NCBI GenBank assembly: GCA_963693085.1
Contig: OY856409.1
Span: 241,991,058 to 242,055,057 of the forward strand
DNA length: 64,000 nt
DNA from: Alisma plantago-aquatica
Lineage: Eukaryota > Streptophyta > Magnoliopsida > Alismatales > Alismataceae
Reading direction: 5' to 3'
Part shown: in pieces, positions 11,078 to 22,656 of the stretch
Position numbering within the stretch: the first letter of the stretch is position 1
How the letters are laid out: each line of letters opens with the position of its first letter
The notes under the pieces: model-generated
Database searches by the model: none
Seen by the model: only the letters and a program-made list of their open reading frames with translations
What the model was told of the DNA's origin: nothing
Program-made: the position numbers and the translations under genes

Positions 11078-11330
11078 AAGCACACATACACCTCAAGAGT
11101 AATATGGTAAGCACACATACACCTCTAAAGTGATATTACAAGCAAGCATACACCTCTTTTCCTGATATGGTGTGAAGCACACATACACCTCTAAGGTGAT
11201 ATGGTAAGCACACATACACCTCTAAAGTGATATGGAAGCAAGCATACACCTCATACCCGATATGGTAAGCCCACATACACCTCAAGGGTGATATGGGTAG
11301 CAAGCACACACCTCATACCTGATATGGGGG
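11078..11330 (+). repeat. Tandem array, about 31-40 bp unit, about seven copies
   Basis: Units read approximately AAGCACACATACACCTCTAA followed by AGTGATATGGT. Copies differ in length and carry small changes. No stem structure is evident, unlike the array at 12410-13000. Confidence 0.85.
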
Positions 11331-11810
11331 AAGCACCTCAAAACCCATATGAAGGAAAGCACCTTAGATGCAATGTACTTGATGGAGTAACACATGAAGT
11401 GTCTTACATCAAGTCATACATTAAAAGGTATGGAGTTTAATGAATATTGATTAAGTAGGCTAATGTAACTTGAAGGAAAGGTTGATCCAACTTAATAAAG
11501 TATGAAGTAATCAATATCCTAGTGAGGATGAGAGAGAAACTTATACTTGTTTAATACTCATGTAATGAGTATACATTGATACTCCTAATATATACGTGGA
11601 GACTGAATTAGGGTTTGATTCATGATGAATGTACTTGAAAATCCTAGATGGTTTTAATAGGGAAACCTTAACCCTAATGAAGGGTAATGATTAGAGTTGA
11701 AATTATAATTGGTTAATAAAAGGGGAAACCTTAACCATATTGAAACCATGCTGGTAGCATGACATAATGAGCATAGCTAAGTATGAGCTATGATGTTGCA
11801 TATAATACAA

Positions 11811-12165
11811 TTTAATGGGCCTTGTGAGCCATGTGGTTAGTTGTTGACTAGTGAGAGGTAACAAGATGTTTAATGGGCCTTATGAGCCATGTGGTTAGTT
11901 GTTGCCTAGTGAGAGGTTACAAGATGTTTAATGGGCCTTGTGAGTCATGTGATTAGTTGTTGCCTAGTGAGAGGTGACAAGTTGTTTAATGGGCCTTGAG
12001 AGCCATGTTGTTAGTTGTTTCCTAATGAGAGGTGACAAGATGTTTAATGGGACTTGTGAGTCATGTGATTAGTTGTTTCCTAGTGATAGGTGACAAGATG
12101 TTTAATGGTCCTTGTGAGCCATGAGAATAGTTGTTTCCTAGTTAGAGGTAACAAGATGTTTATAA
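11811..12165 (+). repeat. Tandem array, about 58-bp unit, six copies
   Basis: Each unit starts TTTAATGGGCCTTGTGAGCC and ends near GAGAGGTAACAAGATG. Starts fall near 11811, 11870, 11928, 11986, 12045 and 12103. The related LTR at 24.1-26.3 kb has a single diverged counterpart near 24597-24650, so the array is an expansion within this copy. Confidence 0.9.
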
Positions 12166-12223
12166 AAGTCTCATGTAAGACATGATAATGTTCAATATAA
12201 ACTAGGAAATAGAAACTTAGTAA

Positions 12224-12242
12224 CATAATAATAATAATAATA
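12224..12242. repeat. (AAT)n microsatellite
   Basis: A short run of about six AAT units inside the LTR. Confidence 0.8.
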
Positions 12243-12409
12243 AATGGATACAATAATCATAATGAAATCTTGATCATACATGCTTTATGCTTATAGCCAA
12301 ATAAGGGCTATAGTGTTAAAGATGATAAGCAGAATACTTGTATTATATAAAGGATGTGAATAAGTATGATGGTTTGGAAAAGGTAATGCCTAGTAAAGGT
12401 GATGTGGTA

Positions 12410-13000
12410 TTCAGTGATGAGATGCATAGGATTGGCATAGTCCAATACCTGGAATAGATGCACAGGATTGGCATAGTCCAATGCCTGGAATAGATGCACA
12501 GGATTGGCATAGCCCAATACCTGGAATAGTATCACAGGATTGGTAATAACTCAATATGTGGTTGTTAATCATAGGGTTGGTAATAACCCAACACCTGGAT
12601 GTTATCACAGGGTTGGTAATAACCCAACACCTGGTTGTTAATCACAAGATTGGTAATAACCTAATACCTGGTTATTATCATAGGATTCGTAATAACCCAA
12701 TACATGGATGTTAATCACAGGATTGGTAATAACCCAATACCTGATGTTATCATAGGGTTGGTAATAACCCAACACATGGTTGTTATCACAGGTTGGTAAT
12801 AACCCAACACCTGGCTGTAATATCACAAGATTGGTACAATCCAATACCTGGTTGTAATATCACGGGATTGGTTCAATCTAATACTTGGTTGTAATATCAC
12901 AGGATTGGTACAATCCAATACCTGGATGTAATATCACAGGATTGGTACAATCTAATACCTGGTTGTACTCTTGCAAGATTGGTATAAAGATGGAACATGA
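12410..13000. repeat. Tandem array of hairpin units with co-varying arms
   Basis: About sixteen units of roughly 36 bp. Each has a left arm ATTGG or GTTGG, a short loop (GCATAGT, TAATAAC or TACAAT) and a right arm CCAAT or CCAAC, followed by ACCTGG. The arm bases change together: units with ATTGG have CCAAT or a near variant, and the four units with GTTGG all have CCAAC. Open reading frames across this block are chance frames of the repeat. Confidence 0.9.
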
Positions 13001-13724
13001 TGATATTATCACAGGATAAGCTTAAAATGTTGATATAGTATGATGGGTAAATGATATACATGTTCTTCATATTCCTTATAAAGTGAATAGACAATTTACT
13101 GCTCTATCATATATAGTTGCAATGTTTTAAAAGATGATAATGTTCTAAACTGCTTATCCTCTGCTCAGTTTAATACTATTTAACTGTGATAATAACATTT
13201 TTGGTGGAGAGTTATATCTCTCGCTGGGACAATTGTGTCACCCTGTGGGATCCACATTTTTTTAGGTGGACGTGCCCGAGGGGGGTTGAGACTGTACTAC
13301 AGAGGGAGAACAACAGTAGCAGGGACAGCAGTGATAGCTCAGGTTGAGTGTACTGTCTTTTGTGTCTTATAGATAGAAGTCTGATGTGTCATCTCTATAC
13401 TCTAAGGTCCTTGGATTTTGTACGTGTTGGTTTTATGAACAATCTGAGATTTTGGCTTGTATGCCTCAAGCTTTATTGTTGCTTTAAGTATATGTTTTGA
13501 GAAAGAAACTATTATATGTTATCCTCGAGAAGAGATGGTACAGTGTATGTACAATATGATCAATGATGAATATCAGGTTTTAGTTCTTCCTTAAAGAGTT
13601 TTCCTGGAAATGGATCTCTTTGCAAAATGGTTTTAATTTTTAGTGATTTTTGTTAATCCGCTGCTCATGATTATTGTGCATAATTAGTAACGATTTGGCT
13701 ATCGGTTTGGTGGCGGTCGTTACA

Positions 13725-16619
13725 CATATGATGTTTACCCATTGACGATGAGTTTCATAACTACCATTGCTTTCATCGGCATTCAAATTTATACAAAAAT
13801 TATTGGTTACTATTGGTTAAGGAAGACTACCTTTTGCAATAGAAAACTAATTACTTTAACAGCTCAAAAAGAAGGATCTTTTTGTTCATTCTGTGTTTGT
13901 ATCAAAGATCAAAGTAGAATTGAATATGAATTGAAAGCATGCGGGATGCAAGCTAAAAAATCTCCAAACCTACACAATAGAGAGATACTAAGAGGATAAA
14001 AAATCACTTATTTTTTCACACATCTAGTGAGAATCACCTCAGCACAACGGAGTTATGGAAAGACTGCAATAACTAGTCATAGATATGAATGTAATAAACA
14101 TAGGTTGGTTATTTGTTACATGTTATTCTATAAAAATAATAGCATTCTTGATGCAAGACATGAGAAAGTATGAGTTTAATTACCCTTGATATGCCAACAC
14201 TAAAAACAACTTGGTTAATTACCACATCTCCAGCTAAGTCTTTAAAGATGAAATATGTCAAAATACCATTTTGAATGAATAATGCAATTTTTGGAAAGAG
14301 GACCCTTTATTACTAGGTTGTCAAGAATTTGCACTTCACTGGCTTTTACAAAACTAAACTTTACTAGAAAGAGGACCCACCTTTACTAGGTTGTCAGAAA
14401 TTTGATCTTCATTGGCTGATACAAAATTGAATTTGGATAATGAAGTTGCAAACCTCAATCTTTCAAATTTGCATGTGTGCATATTTAACCTTGTGCATGG
14501 GAAATCCTCCTCATTTTAAAGATCTCTAGGTTTGAGAAGACATTGGAAGGTTGTTGTCATCATATTGCATCCAGGTTCCCAAGCACATGGTTACGATGGA
14601 TCACACTAGAATGAGGAAAAAGAAGGAAATTAGGTGAGTATTTAAATAGTGATTGCCCAAATGCAGTTGTACAAAAAGGAAGGAAACAAAATTATTGAAT
14701 GGTTTTCTGATGTATTTTTATGAACATAATATTCATACTTGCAAGGTTCAGGCTCTTATGAACCTCAAAGCCTACATAGATTTGTAATGGAGCAAGCTGA
14801 AAACTTCCATTTTGTCTGGTTGGTGCCACAACTTCCCTTTAAGATATGTGAATACTATGAGTGAATTCTTGATACCTCAATAATGTTTATAAACATCCTT
14901 TAGAAGGTATAATGTCATTTGGGTACTTCTTGGGCACCTCACCTAGAATTACATCAACAACAAGTAATGATGAAGAAGAAATCAACATGTGATTGTTCAA
15001 ATTTTCCACCTAACGGGTTGGATGACATGTATGTCATAAGTGTATAACCGTCAGGAGTCACATCACAGCAACAAAGAGGATCAACACTAGAAGAATTAAA
15101 TCTCAATGATATGATAATCAAGTTAGGTGAAAAATCAGTATCAATAAGCATAATATGCTAAAAAGAAAACATATAATCATTAGCCTGACTTCTCCAGTTT
15201 TCCAAGACATGTTCATTAAACAACCTATTCCCTCAACTATTATTACCTCTTTAAACGGATCCAATACCACAAGCAAGATTCCATCTTAAGCAATATAAAA
15301 TATGTCATTTAGCAAATAAAAAATCAAGATAGAACTCTATTCATATACCAAATGGTAATGAAACTAACTTATGGTTATATGGGGCAAGTAATAACAACAA
15401 ATTCAATTGCATCATTTTAATGCAAATTATATACAATAAAAGTAGTATTGAAGAATCTATTTACAAGTGGATAAACATAATAACTTGTATAAGCCCTTCA
15501 CTAGTTCAATACAAAAATATGGGGGTCCTCAAGATACATGTGTATAGTTCCTCCCTCACAGATTCCATGATAGCATTGTGCTCTGTAGAAAATTGCATAG
15601 CGAGAGCCTCTCCAGTGGGCTTCATAGTTCTACCTAACATAGTAGGATACTCCTTAGATTGGATGCATATAGGGTTCCTGCATCTTTTACTCCTACAAGG
15701 CAACATGCTCGAATGGTAGCAAGTTTAGGCTTTAATGGGAAATGCTTGTTATCAAATGTAAAGAAGACAACTACGTTGTCTAGTTAAGCTTTTTATATCA
15801 CATCAGCAAACATGATTGCATAGTTGTAAAGGATACAACATGAGACCTCACATATTATAGACAAACAAAAGACATTTGGATTTCTTGAATTTCATGCTTC
15901 AGCAAAAGAAGAGATTAAGTAATGTGCCAATTATTGAAATTTCAAGATTTTGTATGGAAAATAAATCCAATGAATGGATATTAGTCCATTTGTTACCTTA
16001 GAATGTAGGAACAGTTCAAGTTCATGTGTACTTAATTATGATGCTTAACAAAAAGTAGCTTAAGTATTTCAATAAAAAAACAAGTCATTAATATAACGAC
16101 AGTAAGGATTTATCATTTTTATGTCTAGAATACTAAATCAGAAAGTTCAAACTTCTTTTAGTTTCTCACAATCTCAAATTTGTTCTAAAGTTTTGGATAA
16201 GGGTAATGAGATTTGATGTTATTATTGTTAATGGAGTGAACTTATATATCTGTTGTTTAAATCCCATCATTCAAGCCATGGTACATTTCCTCTACCCAAC
16301 TATTCCATTATGGATGTTCTCCAATGCATTTCATGTACAACAACAGTACCCAATTGGGGTTATAATTCTAACTCTAGTTGATGTGGTCCTTATCTTACAT
16401 TTACTTATTCCTCATCTCCAATCATTATAGATATGTTTTATGGGAAATTTGGAGATTTCTAGATAGGACCTTAACAACCCTCCCCCCCCCCCTATTAGCC
16501 ATGGTCAATGTTGGTTGTGGTTATTCAGACACTAGCTACTGTGAGGATTATGGTTCTTCAAGGAACATGATATATTGTTGAGTGGTCGCCAAAATTGTAA
16601 TTCATACTATAATATGGTT
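13725..16619. other. Unrecognised AT-rich sequence
   Basis: No protein family, terminal repeat or RNA gene was identified. Open frames of 65-99 codons occur on both strands (for example 13742-13999 plus, 14954-15151 minus, 15420-15719 plus, 15506-15706 minus), but their translations match nothing I recognise and show no domain motif. A two-copy repeat lies at 14293-14430, and a C-homopolymer interruption (about 12 C) at 16481-16492. It may be an old, eroded transposon. Confidence 0.3.
14293..14430 (+). repeat. Two-copy tandem repeat, about 73 bp
   Basis: GAAAGAGGACCC followed by TTTACTAGGTTGTCA and TTGGCTGATACAAAAT-like sequence occurs twice in a row with moderate divergence. Confidence 0.7.
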
Positions 16620-17541
16620 TGTTGGTATGTATGCCCATAGATAAAATCATGTGATGATTTTAATGGCATAATTTGTAAATGATTTGATTTATAATAAAGA
16701 CAAGCTTCCAATTTATTCTATTTTATTCAATTATGAGATAATGATGTAACATAATAAATGTCTAGAGAATGATATTACTCAATGATGTATGTCTTTATGT
16801 ATGTGACTTAAAAAATGAGATCATACAGATGTTATGAGTATATGCATTCTCAATATGTTCCTGGATGGATGTAATTATAGAAGGAAGATAGACAACAATA
16901 ACACATAATACTAGAGTGTGTGTTGGTTGATGACATAACCTCATTAGTCATGATATGTGATATCAAACCAAGAAAACAGATACATGTTAGAGAATAGTGT
17001 ATCAGACTGACCCACCATGAGAGTAACACATGGAAACCATTACAATGGTAGTCATATTTAGCTTCCATAGTGTTGATTGTGGTTCTTAAATGTGAAGTCA
17101 CTACACTCATCACATGTTGTTCATGTGGTTTAACATCATCCATCGTAATCTTGAATAAGGATTATCATAAAGGTGACGATTAAGTACATTGTGACCCATG
17201 GGGACGACTGTGAGTGATGTACATGGAATTTGTCCCTCCTATAAGAGTATGATATCCTAGGCCTCTTGATAAGAGAGACTGAGAAATATGTGGCCATGCA
17301 CATGTGATTCAATACATGATATTGAGCTTACATATATCTCACATAGTCTGCTATGGTTCAAGAAATAAGATTGAATGTTGAAGAGGATGAGTACTCCATG
17401 CCTCAAGTTCAATTTGGATATTAGTGATCAAAGGAACTATACAAACACTATAACACCATGCACAAATTGTAGGTTGAAGTTGTTCTCCAACTTTTCATTT
17501 TACTTGGGTAGCATTGATGTGTGACTAGGCACCACTTATTG
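16620..17541 (+). repeat. Copia LTR, 5' part (split by insertion)
   Basis: The first 430 bases, starting TGTTGGTATGTATGCCC, are the reverse complement match of the minus-strand copia LTR at 46307-47375, and the match runs to CCATTACAATGG near 17047. After that the sequence continues in the style of a longer copia LTR to a TATTG at 17537-17541. The same pentamer resumes at 21531, which marks an insertion between. The rest of this LTR is at 21536-22642. Confidence 0.75.
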
Positions 17542-18130
17542 TATAAGGAGTGGGACCCCGGAGGGGATCCACTCCCTACTAAAAAAATTAAAGAATAAAA
17601 CATCCATTCTGAACACACTCAAAGGTATACTGGAATAGGTGTAAATTTTTCAAATTTCAATAGATGGTATTCAAAACAACCAAAGTGTAGCAGCGGAATA
17701 AACTAATGACTATATTCAGTTTTCATAAAAGATTACAAAAGTACATCATAATATCCCATAAGGGTTTACATGTTTGATACTACATAAAGATCTAATTAGA
17801 GGGAAGTCTAAACTACTTCAAATCTATCTCCAAGAAACATCTCCAATTGCTAGGTCCATGTTGGAAGCTATGTTCTCCTTGATCATGTTCAACACCTCAA
17901 TCTAAACCTAGGTGGTTGGGAAATCACCCAACAAGAGAGAGAAAAACAAGGTATGTGTCAAATAATGAACAAGAACAAAAGATAAGGAAATAACATGAAA
18001 GTAAAGGCCAAGATTTCATCATAATATGAAGGGAACAAGAGTATGAGGCATAATCAGATAGATGCTTGCCATATCAAGAGAAACAATATAAAGTTTTGCA
18101 TGCATGATTAACGACCACATTAACTAAGTA

Positions 18131-18159
18131 GGGTTGAGGCACCTACCGGACCTCAACCT
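18131..18159. repeat. Hairpin in LTR, 8-bp perfect stem
   Basis: GGTTGAGG (18132-18139) pairs perfectly with CCTCAACC (18151-18158) around an 11-base loop. Further small inverted repeats follow to about 18270. Confidence 0.7.
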
Positions 18160-18764
18160 ATAAGTTAGGGGAGAATTAATACATTCCCGGTTACCCACAC
18201 ATATTTTTATGGGGGGGAATAAGAAACTCCCTAGGGTGAATTACTACATGCCCTATATATGGGTGGTTGTATATAAGTACGACTACTATAGCTAAATGGT
18301 CCATAAAATCAGCATGCTAGGAAAGAAATCATGGCAAGTAATATCATCATATCAATTAGAATATGGTAGTGGGGCACAAGACCCAAGAAAAAGAATACCA
18401 TTAACAATTTTGAGGCAATTTAACAAAAGAATCATGAATAGAGGAAACAGGGTTCATGAAAGCCTCATTAGGGAAATATAGGGTTTGGTTGCAATTATCC
18501 CAACATAGGGTGTAAGGAATGCACATACCTCTCTTACTAATATCAATTACTAACTTTCACCACTTTAATTGAGTCCAAGTTCCTCTTTGCCTATTTTCAA
18601 TGTATTAACATGTATTAGAGTACATAATGCACATTAATGTATAAAAACCCTAATTTTAGGCCTTTTTAGACAAACTTAGATTTAGACTCTAAAAATCTCA
18701 AAAATGAACTTATTAGGTTCGAATGATCAAGAAAATATATTTTTTTGTTAACTTTGGAGTTATG

Positions 18765-19916
18765 GTGATTTTTTTTGGAAAATTTGGGTAAATATATTTC
18801 AAAAACCCAAAGGGGACAAAGTTACAAATCACACCCAAACATGTGATTACATCACTCTAGGAAATTGGTTACAAGAGCTCCCAATTCCTAGCTATAAGAG
18901 GTGGTACATCAAGACAAGTATTGAAATTGAAATGAAGCATACTAATATCCCTTGCAAGCTAGTTAAAGACTTCTATAAAGTCCGAAGAGCCTCCATTATG
19001 CAGCCTTTTATTGTGTTTAGTCCATATCAAGTGGACAGCACCTGTGATTGCCTACAGCTTGATAGTTCTAATGTGCTTAGACCTTAGATCAAGGTCTAAA
19101 ATGAAGGTGTGAAGAGAGTAAGAGGATCTCATGTTTAGCTTTAACTGAGCTCGGCCCCAAATATATTTTCAAAATTTATAGCTATCAAAAAGATGACTAA
19201 TGGAATCTGTACCTAGCTGACATAGGAAACAAATTGGAACTAGTGAATCATTCCAAGAACTAATCCTTTCAAAAGTTGGTAGTACATTCTTAAGTGCCTT
19301 GAATGTTGTAAGACTCCATCTAGGATAATATTTGGAGAGCCATAGATTCTCAAAAGCTTTGTCATAGGGAAGCTTCTGTCGAACATTATACCATAAATAA
19401 TGTCAACCACATTGGAGTAGGAAGTCCATAAAAGAGTCATTTGCCTTAGACTAGTAGAAGCAGCCATGGTTCGATTGGCGGATGGTACCACACCATATCT
19501 TTTGGACATCCATGTGCTCCAGATACTTTTAAAGTGAAGAAGTTTCTTGATGCTTCGTAGGGTGTAGAAATCAGCAAGCTCATCCAGCCTCTTCAGGCCG
19601 AGACCACCTTCATTTGGTGGGAAAAGCTAACCTGGACCAGCTGGTAGGATGCAAGGAGCTACCCCATAAGAAGTCAGACAACAGAATTTGCATACGTCTA
19701 AGAACAGAAGATGGAACTTCACCCATTCTCATCCAATAACCAACCAGGCCCATAGCACAGTGTTTGATTAAAATAAGAAGACCAGCCATAGAAATTTTGA
19801 AACTCAGCCATCTTTGAATCATATCTCTCAATTTATACAAACATTCATGAAAGTGACGTCTTCTGAGGTTACCACCGGCGATAGGAAACCCAAGATACTT
19901 GGACGGATAAGTACCA
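18765..19916 (-). mobile_element. 5'-truncated L1-like LINE, RT C-terminal region
   Basis: A minus-strand LINE fragment with its poly(A) end shown as a T run at 18769-18776. AGTTATG at 18758-18764 and 19917-19923 forms a short target duplication. Minus-strand translation (19840-19610) has LSFKISMAGLLILIKHCAMG and SVLRRMQILLSDFLWG, the conserved C-terminal reverse-transcriptase block of plant L1 LINEs, and 19509-19240 fits the following zf-RVT-type region. Stops and frame changes break it. The endonuclease and catalytic RT core are absent because of 5' truncation. It is the innermost of three nested insertions. Confidence 0.8.
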
Positions 19917-21535
19917 AGTTATGATAATTAAGATGTAATATTTATGGATTTTATGCATTAAATTCATTTTACAAAAATCACCCTTCATCAAACCTCAATA
20001 TTAGACCTTGAAAATATTCTTATTAGATAGAGATTAATTTTTTTATTCTAAAACATATTTATTTGTTGAATTTGGATAAGCGGATCAAAAGATATGAAAT
20101 TTTCAATTTAAACCAATAAGGAAATGACAAGTCAGAAATCTTTGAGAGAGAAGGAGAAACCACCATTTGACCCAATCTCAGGGTTGGATTTACATAGATA
20201 ACCAAACTAGAGCTGCTAGAGAAGGTAAAATGGCAAGAAACCAAAACCCTAGAAGAACATGGTAAATAGAGATGGAGATCATTGATTTTAAACATAGATG
20301 CATGAGTTTTAAGCATGTAGTCAGAAATATATGAGAAGGGGGTTATAAAACATGCCTCTAAGAAGGTGGATAGTTTCAAGAAGAAAGATTCCTAATCTAG
20401 AGAGGTTAGTTTCTCCAAAAAAGCTCCTATCTCGAACAAGAAGTACATGCTCCACTTTAGAGGTAAAAAAAACCCTATCAAAAGAACATAAAGATAACGT
20501 GTTTAAGGGCTCTACGTGGGTTTTCACCATGGACGGTCATGGTTCTGGCCTAGAAGAAGGTGGGAGGAAGATGAAAATCATGAAAATAGGTAAGGGAAGG
20601 AGGAAACTTACTAGTTTTGGTCAAAATCACCAAGAAGGAGCTTTAGAAACCTTAAATAGAGCAAATTCAGAACCTTAAGAGTTTTCTTCACCAAGGTAAG
20701 CACTCTCTTTTACCTTGGGACAGCTCCTTCATGGACAAAAGAGTAGTAATGATTCTATAAGATGGAAGAAAGAGAAGAAGAGCAAGAGTTTTTGAATTGG
20801 GTGGTGGGAAGGGGTACATATGGCTTTATATTGAAGGGGGCAAGCATGAGGTGTCTATGGGATTTTCCATGTGTCCTTAGCCTAGGCCTTCATGGCCATG
20901 CAAGAGGACATCTCATAGAGGCTTCTTGAATATCAAATGTCAGTTCTAAAAGTCTATGGAGACTTCTAGGCTATCACCACCGTCCTCCAATCAAAGAAAT
21001 ATCCCCATTGGTTGATAGCTTTTAAAGATAAGCTCAATTATAAAGAAGGTAATCTCTAAAATGCCCTTGGAGAGTAACACCTTCAAACCAAGATGCAACT
21101 AGATTCCCCATGGTTCAAAATCTGAAGAATGGTAAGAAAATATCTAAGGATTGTAATGCAGGTGATAATTTGCAAAGAAAACCTCTCAACTTGGTAAATT
21201 GTAGAAAAGTCCAGAATGTGCCTAAAATTGCACAACTTGCACAAACAACATCCAAATTGAACCAAATTTGAAACTTAGGCTCATTTTATGATTTCAAAAC
21301 ACATAAAAAGGTTATATTAAGGTTTATGACACATAACTAAGGTCCTTAAATAGACTTTCACTAAGGTATTTGTGGATAAACCCTTTTATTGGTACAAATA
21401 GTGAATAAATGTTCACCAAACCACTATAAATTCCACTAATTAAACATCAAGGACATAAAGGATAGAAATGAAAGGGAAACTTGGGAAAAAGGGTTACATG
21501 GAGATTACATCTAAGATTTAGTATGCTACATATTG

Positions 21536-22642
21536 CTTGTGATGCCATAATTGGTTATGGACATTCACTGCCGACGTAATATGGGACCTATAGGGTCACA
21601 CACATAGAAACTAACCTAGAAGAGGAGTTTTGATCAATAATGATAATTGGATTGATTACTAAAGTGTTTAGGTATTCAATTCATGCAATAAATATACTGA
21701 ATGCACTGCCAACTGATCAGCTCATGTAATGAAATGACCAGATGGAGTGTCAGGTTGATTACATATTGCATTGGCTGAGTTCTGCACAAATTGGGGCTCC
21801 AATCTACTGGTTCACTAAGTGAACCGATCAGTTGGTGGTCGTGAGACAATGGCTCGCTTCACGAGATGCCTAGTTCATCTGGAATTCAATTGCATCAAGG
21901 ATTATTGTTAACGTCATGTCATGCATTAACTAGAATTGAATTGTCAATTCATATGTGATCGAGAAAATGCAAAACAAGAGATTAGCTGGGTGAACCTATC
22001 GGATCCCATGCCAACCACATGTTCTCCTAGAAAATCAGCCATATCACCATTAACAAGTTGCAAAATTTTAATAGTCTGGTCCCTTCCACTCCCTCTAGAC
22101 TGGGAACCCTGACCCTAATTCCTCCTATAAATAGAGGGGTACTAGGGGCTTCTCAGACACATCAATTTCCTCTGACAATTATTTGTCTAATCTAGTTTTG
22201 GTAACCAAGAGAACTTGAGCAAGTTTTGCCTGATAAAGGGAGGGATACAAAGAAAGAACAATTGTGGGAGATTAAGCTGGTGACTAGTACACCAACATGA
22301 GGGACAACTCCTTCCTATCCATTCTAGTAGGATGACAGGAGTTCTAGGCACTTCGTGTGGACTTCTCTAGAGGCGTGGATGCTTTTGTTGCTAGGGGGAC
22401 AATGTCAACCTATTATTTATGGTGAAGATCAAGAGGCACAACATACTAGTCCCAGTACAACTAGATGACAACTACACGACTACAATGATGAGGAGATGTT
22501 GTTGGACTTGTTTGAAGACCAGGTATATCCTAGGAACTATCATGTGAATTATATAGTTATTGATGTGATCTGTTAGTTTAATAGGGAATGTGATGGTAAA
22601 TTTTTTCTTCTTCTACCATATGTGATGCCATATTTCCCTACA
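21536..22642 (+). repeat. Copia LTR, 3' part (split by insertion)
   Basis: From about 21985 to 22642 it matches the reverse complement of the minus-strand copia LTR, including the CACATCAATTTCCTCTGA and TTTGGTAACCAAGAGAAC phrases and the end GCCATATTTCCCTACA. TCCTATAAATAGAGG near 22123 looks like its TATA box. With 16620-17541 the full LTR would be about 2.0 kb. Confidence 0.75.
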
Positions 22643-22643
22643 A

Positions 22644-22656
22644 TAGTATCAGAGCC
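22644..22656 (+). other. Copia primer binding site
   Basis: TAGTATCAGAGCC follows the LTR end after one base. It is one mismatch from TGGTATCAGAGCC, the plant site complementary to the 3' end of initiator methionine tRNA, so the preceding LTR is a 5' LTR. Confidence 0.8.

Larger units (their letters stand above)
11041..13724 (+). repeat. Gypsy-type LTR with expanded tandem arrays
   Basis: It ends GGTGGCGGTCGTTACA at 13724, typical of plant gypsy LTRs. From about 11600 it is collinear with the sequence at about 24130-26297, sharing for example the AGAGTTATATCTCTCGCTGG phrase (13207 and 25768) and ATGATATACATGTTCTTCAT (near 13050 and 25580). The copy here is longer because it contains arrays at 11078-11330, 11811-12165 and 12410-13000. 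No primer site or gag follows, so it is probably a solo LTR. The left boundary was not found. Confidence 0.6.
17542..21530 (-). mobile_element. Gypsy-type LTR inserted in copia LTR, 5-bp target duplication
   Basis: The insert is flanked by TATTG at 17537-17541 and 21531-21535 and ends in TACA; its left end TATA is one base from the expected TGTA. The copia LTR reads on smoothly when the insert is skipped. Like the other minus-strand LTRs here it contains a GCAGCGGAATAAAC phrase near 17691, hairpins at 18130-18270 and a transcript-leader-like stretch near 20.3-20.7 kb. It holds no gypsy coding region, so it is a solo LTR. It was later split by a LINE at 18765-19916. Frames such as 20059-20379 (minus) and 20352-20678 (plus) match no known protein. 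Confidence 0.7.

Noticed and set aside
11041..13000. CRISPR-like array
   Set aside because: Units are contiguous tandem repeats without unique spacers, in a plant LTR; no cas genes are present.
12308..13094. Repetitive open frames on the minus strand
   Set aside because: They are products of the 36-bp hairpin array, as shown by their repeated peptide pattern, and not protein genes.
20059..20678. Possible small host gene (frames of 106-108 codons on both strands)
   Set aside because: They lie inside the inserted gypsy-type LTR at the place of a transcript leader, and the translations match nothing known.
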